A stretch of 64,000 nucleotides of DNA from DATHZQ01 sp035458525. Lineage in GTDB: Bacteria > Actinomycetota > Acidimicrobiia > Spongiisociales > UBA5794. A program made the translations under genes and the position numbers. Where the stretch lies: positions 19,064 to 83,063 of the forward strand of contig DATHZQ010000007.1 of NCBI GenBank assembly GCA_035458525.1, in the 5' to 3' direction. The notes beneath the pieces were generated by a model. That model was not told the origin of the DNA, did not search any database, and was given only the letters and a program-made list of their open reading frames with translations. Shown piece by piece: positions 32,825 through 41,400 of this stretch (position 1 is its first letter; each line of letters opens with the position of its first letter).

Positions 32825-33751
32825 ATGGCGCAACGCATGAGCACTACAGACCTCGCTCCCGACTCGGTGACCGCGTACCTCGAGGAGATCGGCCGGACAC
32901 CGCTGCTGACCGCCGCCGAGGAGATCGAGCTGGGGAGAACGATCGATGCGGGACGTGAGGCTGCCGAGCGGCTCGCAACCGCGACCTCCGCCCTCGAGCG
33001 CCGTCGCCTGCAACGCCTGGTCGAGGAAGGGCAGCGAGCTCGTGATCACTTCGTCCAGGCCAACCTCCGGCTCGTCGTCTCGATTGCGAACCGGTACCGC
33101 ACCGGTCTGACCGCTATCGACCTGGTCGACCTGTTCCAGGAAGGCAACATCGGCTTGATCCGGGCCGTCGAGAAGTTCGATTGGCGCAAGGGCTTCAAGT
33201 TCTCGACGTACGCCACGTGGTGGATCCGGCAGGCTATACAGCGCGCACTGCTCGAGAAAGGGCGGCCGTTGCGCGTCTCCTCCCGAATCCACGATGCCGC
33301 CATCACCGTGAATCGCATCGACGGCGAGCTGCAGGCTGAGCTCGGTAGGCGGCCCTCCGTGGCCGAGCTCGCCGACAGGTCGGGTGTGGCCGCGGACGTG
33401 GTTCGCGAGGTGCACTCAGTTGCCAACGTCACCTCGCTCGAGCACCCAATCGGCGAGGACGGTGCCGTGATCGGCGACTTCATCGAGCTCGACGATGCCG
33501 AAGGGCCCGAGGACGTTGCGGTCCGCGTCGACGGCTCGGCGGCCCTCCAACGTGCGATTGCGCGTCTCGGCGAGCGTGAGCAGCTGATCCTGCGACGACG
33601 CTACGGATTCCATGACGAGGTGCCTCGCACGCTGGCGGAGATCGGCGAGCTGCTGCAGCTCACACCGGAGCGGGTGCACCAATTGGAGAAAGCGGCGCTG
33701 TGCCGGTTGCGTCACCCATCGTTCGGGCTTCGCGAGAAGGACCTGATGTAG
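32825..33751 (+). CDS. RNA polymerase sigma factor, sigma-70 family group 2
   Basis: The 308-aa sigma factor has region 1.2 (DSVTAYLEEIGRTPLLTAAEE), region 2 with LRLVVSIANRY, DLFQEGNIGLIRAVEKFDW and the -10 recognition helix FSTYATWWIRQAIQRAL, region 3 (RIHDAA...) and region 4 with LTPERVHQLEKAALCRLR. It lacks the long region 1.1 of a primary sigma, so it is a group 2 (SigB/HrdA-D-like) alternative factor. It is transcribed away from the MerB-like gene across an inverted repeat. Confidence 0.94.
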   Translation: MAQRMSTTDLAPDSVTAYLEEIGRTPLLTAAEEIELGRTIDAGREAAERLATATSALERRRLQRLVEEGQRARDHFVQANLRLVVSIANRYRTGLTAIDLVDLFQEGNIGLIRAVEKFDWRKGFKFSTYATWWIRQAIQRALLEKGRPLRVSSRIHDAAITVNRIDGELQAELGRRPSVAELADRSGVAADVVREVHSVANVTSLEHPIGEDGAVIGDFIELDDAEGPEDVAVRVDGSAALQRAIARLGEREQLILRRRYGFHDEVPRTLAEIGELLQLTPERVHQLEKAALCRLRHPSFGLREKDLM

Positions 33752-33862
33752 CGAGACGCGAGGAGGAATCTGAAGGAAGTGGGTTCTGGCGGTGCACCTG
33801 TGAGGATGCACCGAAGACGGAGCGTGTGCGACGGTATTTGTCGAACCACTGCCGGTGCTTTC

Positions 33863-34306
33863 TCAGCACCCTCCGAGGCGCCGGCCTCGACCCTCGATCA
33901 AGTGGCGACGCAAGGCGGGAAGCGAGATGAATCGTCCACCCAGCCAGACCCCGCCTCTGACCAAAGGACCGATCAGTCTCGTCCAGCCACGGAACTCCAG
34001 CTCGGTTGCGATGCAGACGCTGCAACCTTCCGCTGAGGGTGCGACGTCGATCCGCTCGGTCGATGTCACGTTGCGGGTGCCGCCGCGATAGACGACCGAA
34101 TGCGGTGCCGACACCTCGACGACGAGGTACCGCAGCGTCATCCCGCCGGCGGTGGTCAGGGTGTACACCGCTCCGGGCTCGAGTGTTCGGCCTTCGGTGA
34201 GCAGTGACGTGCGAACGAAGGGATCCCACGCCGCCAACGTTGCGAAGTCGGCGATAGCGGCAAACGCTTCGCTCGCCGAGACCGCAGTCGTCGTCGTGAT
34301 CTGCAC
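33863..34306 (-). CDS. SRPBCC-family protein
   Basis: The 147-aa protein begins VQITTTTAVSASEAFAAIADF and has the AAWDPFVRTSLLTEG strand-loop of the SRPBCC/polyketide cyclase fold. The C-terminal helix is degenerate and basic (SLPALRRHLIEGRGRRLGG). GTG 34306 is chosen because the sequence upstream is antisense to the next gene and does not fit the family. The role is unknown. It resembles the protein at 25008 in its ERIDVAP/TPATEGV region. Confidence 0.78.
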   Translation of the reverse strand: MQITTTTAVSASEAFAAIADFATLAAWDPFVRTSLLTEGRTLEPGAVYTLTTAGGMTLRYLVVEVSAPHSVVYRGGTRNVTSTERIDVAPSAEGCSVCIATELEFRGWTRLIGPLVRGGVWLGGRFISLPALRRHLIEGRGRRLGGC

Positions 34307-34403
34307 GCCGACGAGCCTACGCCGAACGATGCGCCCGGCCCAGTGACGCGGCTTGCGTGTCCGGGTAGGCTCGCGCGGCTCGCGAAGTGGGAATGGTGAG
34401 ACC

Positions 34404-35042
34404 GTGAAGTTCAATGTGTCCAGGCGTCTCGTGGCGGTCTTCGCCGTGCTGGTGCTGGCGATCGTTCCGTCGATGGCTGCAGCGTCGGAGCACGAGCAAG
34501 ACGCTCCGGAAGTCGAAGAGTCGCGGTTCGGCGCCGTTGTCGATGCGGCGTACGACGAGATGCTCCAGGTGCTGATCTTTGCCATCAACGTTGCCGGTGC
34601 GGAACCGGTCGACTGCAGCGTTCCCGATGGCGTCGTGCTCAGTCGTGACAGTGATGGAGACGCCGGCGACGTCACCGTTACGGTCGACGAGGGCGAGTGG
34701 GACATCCCGACCGGGTGCACCATCGTCGATGTCCGGGGCCCCAACGGCCAGGTCAATCACGGCCAGGTGGTCTCCAGCTTCGTCCACGCCCTGAAAGCGC
34801 TCGACCGCAGCATGATCGACGTTCCGTTCGGTCAGCTCGTTCGTCAGATCGCAGGATCTGACCTCGGCAAGAGCGACAAACATGCCGACACGGCGGACGA
34901 CGACGCCGAGGACTCGGTGGACGTCGATGGTGACGATGACGGCAACGGGCCTCCGCCGCACGCAAACAACGACAAGGACAAGGACAAGAAGTCCAAGTCC
35001 AACGGCAGCAACAACGGCAACGGGCGCGGGCCCAACAAGTAG
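34404..35042 (+). CDS. Secreted protein with acidic/lysine-rich low-complexity C-terminus
   Basis: The 212-aa protein starts at GTG 34404 with a Sec signal (LVAVFAVLVLAIVPSMAAASE). A unique domain of about 120 residues contains two Cys (VDCSVPDG, PTGCTIVD), which could form a disulfide. The last 60 residues are an Asp-rich block followed by NNDKDKDKKSKSNGSNNGNG. I recognise no family. It may be a cell-surface or calcium-interacting protein, which is inference from composition only. Confidence 0.8.
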   Translation: MKFNVSRRLVAVFAVLVLAIVPSMAAASEHEQDAPEVEESRFGAVVDAAYDEMLQVLIFAINVAGAEPVDCSVPDGVVLSRDSDGDAGDVTVTVDEGEWDIPTGCTIVDVRGPNGQVNHGQVVSSFVHALKALDRSMIDVPFGQLVRQIAGSDLGKSDKHADTADDDAEDSVDVDGDDDGNGPPPHANNDKDKDKKSKSNGSNNGNGRGPNK

Positions 35043-35056
35043 CGACAACGCCCTAC

Positions 35057-35887
35057 TCAGCCGAGCGACAGCAAGGCGACGGCGATCACCGCGGTCGCCA
35101 GCCCCAACCCACGCGTTACCGCGATCGGCTCCGACAAGAACAGTCGCGCCAGCACGACGGTGACGGCCGGGAAGAGTGAGCCGACAACCGCGGCCACGGC
35201 CAAGGGCCCAGATTGGCTGGCAAAGATGAAGAACGCGTTTCCAGCGACGCCGAGTGCCCCGGCTGCCGTGATCAGCTTCCAGGAATGCGCGTGTGGTTTC
35301 AATGTCTGCCGGCCGATGAGGGCGACGGTGAGCACGACGAGGCCGCCGACGAGACGAGTCGCCGCAAGCGGCCAGATTCCGGCGTCGTCGCCGATCCTGC
35401 TGAGCGCCACGAGCAGACCGCCGAAGCCGGCGCCGGCGCCGACACCGAACAGAATCCCCGCTGCCAACGTCGCACGGCGGGGCCCCGGCGCGTAGCTCAC
35501 GAGCCAGATCGAACCGAGCGCCAATGCAAGGCCCGTTGCCTCCGTCGCCCCGAGGCGGTCGCCGGCGGCAATCCCGAACAGCAACGGGAAGACTCCCGTG
35601 CCGATGGCTGCGACGGGGACGACGAGCCCGATGTCGCCAACCGCCATGCCTCGATAGAGGAACAGCAGGCCAAATCCGCCGGAGATGCCCCCGATCGCTC
35701 CCCAGGCAATGTCGACGATCGTGGGCGAACCTCCGATGATCGGGGCCAAGACGAGAACTGCGGCAAAACCGGTCACTTGTGATCCGGCTGATGCAGCCGT
35801 CGCCCTGCCGTGGCGGGCCGCAACCCCGCCGCAGAAGTCGCCCGTGCCCCACGAGAGCGCCGCCAGCGCACCGAGAACGATGGTCAT
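35057..35887 (-). CDS. EamA/DMT-family membrane transporter
   Basis: The 276-aa protein has ten hydrophobic segments in two repeats of the EamA kind, opening with VLGALAALSWGTGDFCGGVAARHG. FLYRGMAVGDIGLVVPVAA ends the first repeat and FASQSGPLAVAAVVGSLFPAVTVVLARLFLSEP the second. DMT family members export metabolites or take up nucleotide sugars and vitamins. No substrate can be assigned. It lies 14 bp beyond the convergent secreted-protein gene. Confidence 0.88.
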   Translation of the reverse strand: MTIVLGALAALSWGTGDFCGGVAARHGRATAASAGSQVTGFAAVLVLAPIIGGSPTIVDIAWGAIGGISGGFGLLFLYRGMAVGDIGLVVPVAAIGTGVFPLLFGIAAGDRLGATEATGLALALGSIWLVSYAPGPRRATLAAGILFGVGAGAGFGGLLVALSRIGDDAGIWPLAATRLVGGLVVLTVALIGRQTLKPHAHSWKLITAAGALGVAGNAFFIFASQSGPLAVAAVVGSLFPAVTVVLARLFLSEPIAVTRGLGLATAVIAVALLSLG

Positions 35888-35942
35888 CGCCGGACTCGTG
35901 TCATGGGGTGACCGGGATCAGCTCAGGTCTCGCACGGTGGGG

Positions 35943-36458
35943 CTACGCCGGCTCGTCGGTGAACGCCACCATTGGCATGTCGCTCGTCATGGTGGTGCGG
36001 CCGTCGTCGGATCCGTCGTAGCTGTGCCCCATCGAGCGGAGCAGCCGCCGCGCTGTCCGCGGATGGGCGGCCTCGTAGCGCTTGAAGCGAGCCGACGCCT
36101 CGTGCGCATCGAGGAAGCGTTGTGAAGGTTGCCAGGTGCGGTTGGCGACCTGAATCTGTGCCGCCGGAGCGGCCTGGAGGTTGCGGTACCAATCGGCGCC
36201 AGGGCCCGTGCCGGAGCACACGATGTACTCGCCGGTGTCATGGTCGTGGTCCACGACCTCGACGGTGGTCTGGTAGGCGGTCCCCGACCGGCGGCCGACG
36301 TGATGGATCAGCAGGAATCGGTCGCCCATCACAAAGCCCAGATTCCACTTGAACAGGTAGCGGGGGCTCTTGAGAACCGCACGCCACAGCCCCTGGGGCT
36401 TCTCCTTGAAATCCCAGCTTCCGAGCTCGATACCCACGGGGGGATACTGGCACAGCAC
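35943..36458 (-). CDS. Deazaflavin (F420)-dependent nitroreductase family protein
   Basis: The 171-aa protein has the family core LLIHHVGRRSGTAYQTTVEVV near residue 50, then GADWYRNLQAAPAAQIQVANR, typical of DDN-like proteins that bind F420. The C-terminal 40 residues (RFKRYEAAHPRTARRLLRSMG) match the longer branch of the family. The start is uncertain: GTG 36458 is used here, and GTG 36437 (VGIELGSWDFKEKP) is possible. Confidence 0.82.
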   Translation of the reverse strand: MLCQYPPVGIELGSWDFKEKPQGLWRAVLKSPRYLFKWNLGFVMGDRFLLIHHVGRRSGTAYQTTVEVVDHDHDTGEYIVCSGTGPGADWYRNLQAAPAAQIQVANRTWQPSQRFLDAHEASARFKRYEAAHPRTARRLLRSMGHSYDGSDDGRTTMTSDMPMVAFTDEPA

Positions 36459-36783
36459 ATTGCTGACCGCGGCAGTGCCGGGTGGGGGCTCCCGGCACCG
36501 CCGACGGGATCAGCCTTCCACAGGCCCGCCAAGTCCTCGGGATCGCGCTGTTGCTGACCCGAGAGGGGATCGGCGGCGGGCGGGGCGACGCGGCAAGGTG
36601 AGAGAACGGCCGCGGCAGAGCAGTCTGTTGCAGGTCACAACGTGCATCACGCCTGTGGCGTCCTTTCCCAAGCGCCGGCTGCGGTCGCGGCCCAGCGCAC
36701 CTTTCCCCAGTGGATCCGAGCCTACGCGTCGCTCAGCCGGGTGGGGCGGCGATTTATGCGACCTTTTTCGCGTTCGCCGTGGC
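36459..36783. other. Gene-poor interval with one hairpin
   Basis: These 325 bp lie between the F420-type gene and the DUF6958-like gene. The only structure seen is an 8-bp stem (GTGCCGGG at 36475-36482 with CCCGGCAC at 36491-36498), just upstream of the F420-type gene. No ORF with recognisable family features was found on either strand. Confidence 0.5.
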
Positions 36784-37173
36784 TCAGTCCTCGGCCGGCC
36801 GGCGGATTCGCTGTGGGCTCTTGCCCGGGATGCGTTCGATCTCGCAGCGCGCTTCGAGATCGACCGTCGTGAACCTGCAGTAGTTGCGCACCCGGCCCTT
36901 GGGAAACAGCTGGTGGGTCGAATAGCGCTCTTGCGCCGCCGCAACGACATCGTTGAGCAGGATGCTGCCGTCTTCGTCCGATTCCTCGTCGATCATCTCG
37001 AGGATGTGGTTGCGCATGAGCTCGTACTGCCGGAGATCCATCTTCCACTTGTCCATCCCGCCGGGGCGGGTGGCGTTGAAGAGCTCGACCCGACCCCGCT
37101 TGCGAGATGCGGCGTCGGCAGCCCACGCCGCATCGGGAACGGGGCCGAAATGAGGATCGCGGGGGGAAGCCAT
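36784..37173 (-). CDS. DUF6958-like protein
   Basis: The 129-aa protein contains RGRVELFNATRPGGMDKWKMDLRQYELMRNHILEM-type sequence and a C-terminal winged-helix-like end (RFTTVDLEARCEIERIPGKSPQRIRR). That pattern fits the small DUF6958 family, in which the C-terminal part resembles an HTH reader of DNA. ATG 37173 is preferred to TTG 37182. No function is known. Confidence 0.7.
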   Translation of the reverse strand: MASPRDPHFGPVPDAAWAADAASRKRGRVELFNATRPGGMDKWKMDLRQYELMRNHILEMIDEESDEDGSILLNDVVAAAQERYSTHQLFPKGRVRNYCRFTTVDLEARCEIERIPGKSPQRIRRPAED

Positions 37174-37454
37174 GCGCAGCAAATGCTAAGAGAACCCACG
37201 CCGCCGAGTGGCGGCAGTGGCGTAGATGCCCAAATCGCATTGCCCCTGCGATTCCCCAGCGCCAGACGCCAGACTGCGTCCTCTTTCCCGCCGTCGTCTC
37301 ACCGAGGACGGCCGGGTCATTCGACCATATCGGAGCCGGCGACCACCGCATACGGTTGAGCGGTCGGAGCCCGAGCGAGGCGACGGCCGATCCGACGAGC
37401 CGTACCCTGCCCTGTGCAGGGCCGTCGCCAAATGGGTCTGAAGGAGGTCCCCAC

Positions 37455-38423
37455 ATGAAGGCCGCCGTTCAACACTCCTACGGCGCACCCGAAGAGGCCG
37501 TCGCCATCGAGGATGTCCCCCTCCCCGACTTGGGCGACGACGAGGTCCTGCTGAAGGTACGGGCGGCCGGGGTCAATTGGGCCGATTGGTCCATGACTCG
37601 CGGCATGCCCTACCTCATGCGCGCCGGGTACGGGCTGCGCAAGCCCAGGAGTCGAATCCGCGGCACCGACGTCGCCGGCGCCGTGGAGATAGTGGGCGCA
37701 ACGGTGGAGCAGTTCGCACCGGGTGACGAGGTCTTTGGCTGGTGCACGAGCGCGTTCGCCGAGCACGTTGCCGTCAAAGCCGACCAGCTGATCTCCAAAC
37801 CAGCCGCGCTCACGTTCGAGGAGGCCGCCGGCATCCCGATGGCAGGCTGCGTCGCGCTGCAGGCCATGCGGGATGTCGCCAAGGTCAACCGAGGCGACAC
37901 CGTGTTGGTGAACGGCGCTTCCGGCGGCATCGGGTCCTTTGCGGTGCAGGTCGCAAAGTCGCTTGGTGCGGAAGTGACCGGAGTGTGCAGCGCGCCGAAC
38001 CTGGAGATGGTCCGGTCGTTGGGCGCTGACTACGTCATCGACTACGGCACAGACGACTACACGCGCTTGGGCAAGCGCTACGACGTCATCCTCGACATCG
38101 CCGACAACCGCACGATCGCCGAGCGACGCAAGGTCCTCACCCGGAACGGAACCCTCATCCCGAACAGCGGCGAGGGCGGTCCTTTCTTCGGCAGCGTCGG
38201 GCGGATCATCAAGGCGTGGCTGGTGACCCCCTTCGTGAGTCAGCGGTTGCGAGCGTTCCTGTCGCTGGCCAAACGGGAGGACCTCCTCGTGCTGCGGGAC
38301 CTGATCGAAGCAGGTGAGCTCGAGCCCGTTGTGGGAGCCTCGTACCCGCTCGCCGATACCGGCGCCGCGATTCGCCACGCAGGTTCCGGGCACGCCCGGG
38401 GCAAGGTGATCGTCACCATCTGA
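37455..38423 (+). CDS. MDR-family NAD(P)H:quinone/alcohol oxidoreductase
   Basis: The 322-aa medium-chain dehydrogenase/reductase opens MKAAVQHSYGAPEEAVAIEDVPLP and has the GTDVAGAVEIVGATVEQFAPGDEVFG core and the NADPH-binding VLVNGASGGIGSFAVQVAKSLG near residue 150. The zinc-binding Cys/His set of alcohol dehydrogenases is absent, so it is a zinc-free quinone-oxidoreductase type. AAGGAGG lies 8 nt before the ATG. It is closely related in layout to the protein at 43294. Confidence 0.9.
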   Translation: MKAAVQHSYGAPEEAVAIEDVPLPDLGDDEVLLKVRAAGVNWADWSMTRGMPYLMRAGYGLRKPRSRIRGTDVAGAVEIVGATVEQFAPGDEVFGWCTSAFAEHVAVKADQLISKPAALTFEEAAGIPMAGCVALQAMRDVAKVNRGDTVLVNGASGGIGSFAVQVAKSLGAEVTGVCSAPNLEMVRSLGADYVIDYGTDDYTRLGKRYDVILDIADNRTIAERRKVLTRNGTLIPNSGEGGPFFGSVGRIIKAWLVTPFVSQRLRAFLSLAKREDLLVLRDLIEAGELEPVVGASYPLADTGAAIRHAGSGHARGKVIVTI

Positions 38424-38490
38424 GCCGCGGCCGATCTCGCACCCTGCTAGGGGCATTCCCCTATACCTCCTCGACCGCTTCGAAGAGACA

Positions 38491-41400
38491 ATGTCGGAGA
38501 CGATCGGAGGCCGGGACATGACCCACGGACTGTCGGCATCACAACCATCTCTGGCCCGCCCGAAACGGCGGTGGTGGCCGGTGCCCGTCGCCGTCCTCGC
38601 AGGCCTGCTCCTCGGGCTCTCCACCGGTTCGGAACCTCTCGGGGTCGCCGTGCTCTTCGGCGTGATCGCGGCGATTGCCGTTGGCTCGGACGCCAGCGCA
38701 GCCGCACGCCGCTCCAGCGCACAGCAGATCTGGGCTTTCCTCAACGACGCCCGCAACGACAGGATCATCGATGTGCCGACGTACACGCGCCTGATCGATG
38801 AGCTGCGGGTCCGAGGTCATCTCGTACCGGAAGAGGTGGTTGGTGCGGCCCCTGAGGCCGACGACCATCGCCCCGTGCCGGCAACGACGGCTGCGCCTGC
38901 TGTCGTAGCAGGTGCCGCAGCACCGGCACCTGCGCAAGCATCGAGCCCGCCGGTCATGCCCGCACCGGTGCGCCGTGTCGGATCTGCGTTCTCCGCAACT
39001 CGTCGCCGGGTGGGTGCGCTGCCGAGCTTGCAAGCGCTGCGTCGCTTTTGGACTGCACTCGTGTCGGACTTCGCGGTGCAGGGCCTGGGTTCTCTGGGCG
39101 TGCTCCTCGTCTTCACGGGAACGCTCGGTTTCGTGCTGTTTGCGTTCACGGAGGTCGGGGCCGGATTCCGACCTGCCGCGGAGGTGACCGTGCCGGTGGT
39201 GTTGGCTGCGCTGTCTTGGTTCCTCTATCAGCGCAGTGCGCGATTCGTGGCCGCGGCAATGGAGTTCCTCGCCGGCGCCGTCACCCCCGTGATGGCGCTT
39301 GCGGCCTTCGTGGACGGCGCCCCCGTGCCGCCGGATCTCGATGGGGCCGGCCTCGTCGCCGTGCTCTCCGCCACATCGCTGGCGTTGGCCGTCGGGTACG
39401 CCGGCGTCGTGCGGAAGCGTCCGACGTCGCCGCTCAGGTTCCTCGTGGCGCCCCTGATCTGGCTGGCGATCGGCGTCCTCGGCTTTGCGATTCACGCTGG
39501 CACCTCGGCGGCTCAGATGGCGCTCGTCACGGCGACGGCTGCCGGCACACCATGGTTGCTGGGGAGGATGGGCACGTCACCGCTTGCGACAGCAACCAAG
39601 ACGATCACTCCGCTCGGTCTCCTCGTTGGTTACGCGCTGACGATTGTCTTTGCGCTCGGCGAAGGCGGCGCGCCGATGCCCGTCGTCGTGGCCGGAGCTG
39701 CGCTGCTCGCAGCAGCCGAGGTCTTGGATCCGCCGCTCTCAACACCCTGGATCGTCCAAGCGGTCGTGGTCGTGATCAGCGTTCTGGTTGGGCTGACGGC
39801 GTGGCCTGCGGGGTGGGTGGGTGTCGCCGCGGTGGCGGTGTTCGTGGCGCTGGCCGAACGGTGGGGCCGATGCGTCGGGTCGCGGGATGCCGTCACGACG
39901 ATGCTCGCCGGCGCCGGTGCGGGCCTGCTTGCAGCCGCAACGGAACCCGCATCGCTCGCGGTGGCGGCCGCGGCGGTGTCGATCTGGTCACATCTGCGGC
40001 GCGTCCGCCCGCTGCCTGGGGCCGCCGTACCGACCGTGATCGCCGCGGCGCTTGCGCCGGCTGGACTGGTGATCGGACTCGGCAGCCTGCTTGGGATCGA
40101 TGCCGCGCTCCTCGGCGCCGCCCTCACCCTCGCGATTGCGAGCCTGGCAGTGCGGCGGTGGATGAACGGCGATGTGTTCTACGCGGTGTGGATGCCGGTC
40201 GCGACGCTTGTGGTGGTGGCGGTAGGCGCAGTCGCCGCGCTCGGCTCGGGCGAGGGTGAGATGCTGATCGCTGCGGCCATGACGATGTCGGTCGTCCCCA
40301 TCGCCGTCTCATGGCTGCCCGCAGGTGGACGGATTTGGCTGAGTGCGGCGATGCTCTCGAGTGCGGCCCTCCTCGGCGCGCAGTCGGCGCACTTCGCTGT
40401 GCAGCCGCAACTCTTGGCTAGCGCGGCTGTGGGGGTCGTCCTCGTTGTGTTGGGTGCCCGGCGGGGCGATCGCAGCGGTGGTCATGTCGCACTGGTCGGG
40501 CACGGAGTCGCTGGGGGTGCGGTGGCGGTGGCGACCGATCTGGGCATCGCCGCCGAACTGATGCCGCAACGGTGGTTGCTCGTCGTGGTGTTGTTCGCCT
40601 GGGCGGCCGGATGGCTGATCGAGGTTGCGGTGGGCGACGAGGCACCGTTGGCTCGTTTGTTCGCTGGGCAGCAACACGCCGTTGCCGTCATCTCCAATGC
40701 TGTCTTGCTGCTCACCCTTCCTGTGATCGCCGTGCTCGGCGTCGATCTCATGTCAGCCTCCACACCCGTCATCGTCGCAATCACGGCGCTGGCCCCTCTG
40801 GGTGTCGGCTATGTCGTTGCCGGCCGCCGGCTTCCTCACCGCCCGCTGCTGCAGGCAACGCTGTTCGGCGGTGGCGTGGCGCTGGCAGTGGTGGCAGCGA
40901 CGCTCTCGGCGACGCTGGACGTTCTCGTCTCATCCGATCGGTCGGCGATGATGATCTCCCTGGGGGCGTTGATTCTGACCGTGGTCGCTGCGCCGGTTCG
41001 TGCTCGGAGAGCGTGGATGGAGTGGATCGGGTGGGCCGCAACGGCTCCGCTGGCTTTCGTGCTCTCCGTGTCGGCGGGGCTCGAGCCCGGGGCCTGGCAC
41101 TGGGCGTGGTTCGGGTGGGGTGCGCTGGTCGCCGTGGTCGCGTTCGCTGTCGACGACCTCCGCAATGGGCAGAGGGCCCCCGGCACGTTGGTCGCAGAAC
41201 GCCGGCTCCTCCCGCCTGTCGTGCTCGGCGTGGTCGTGGCCGGAGTCGCGCTGATGCCGGCAGCCGCGGTGCCGTTCGCAGAGCTGTACGCGCCGGCGAT
41301 CGCGGCGGCAGCACTGGCCCTGGTCCTGGCGCTGCAGCTGCGGCTGGGTGCGATCTCGGGCCTCGCCTGGCTGGGTGGCATGGTCGCCGCCGCGTCGTTG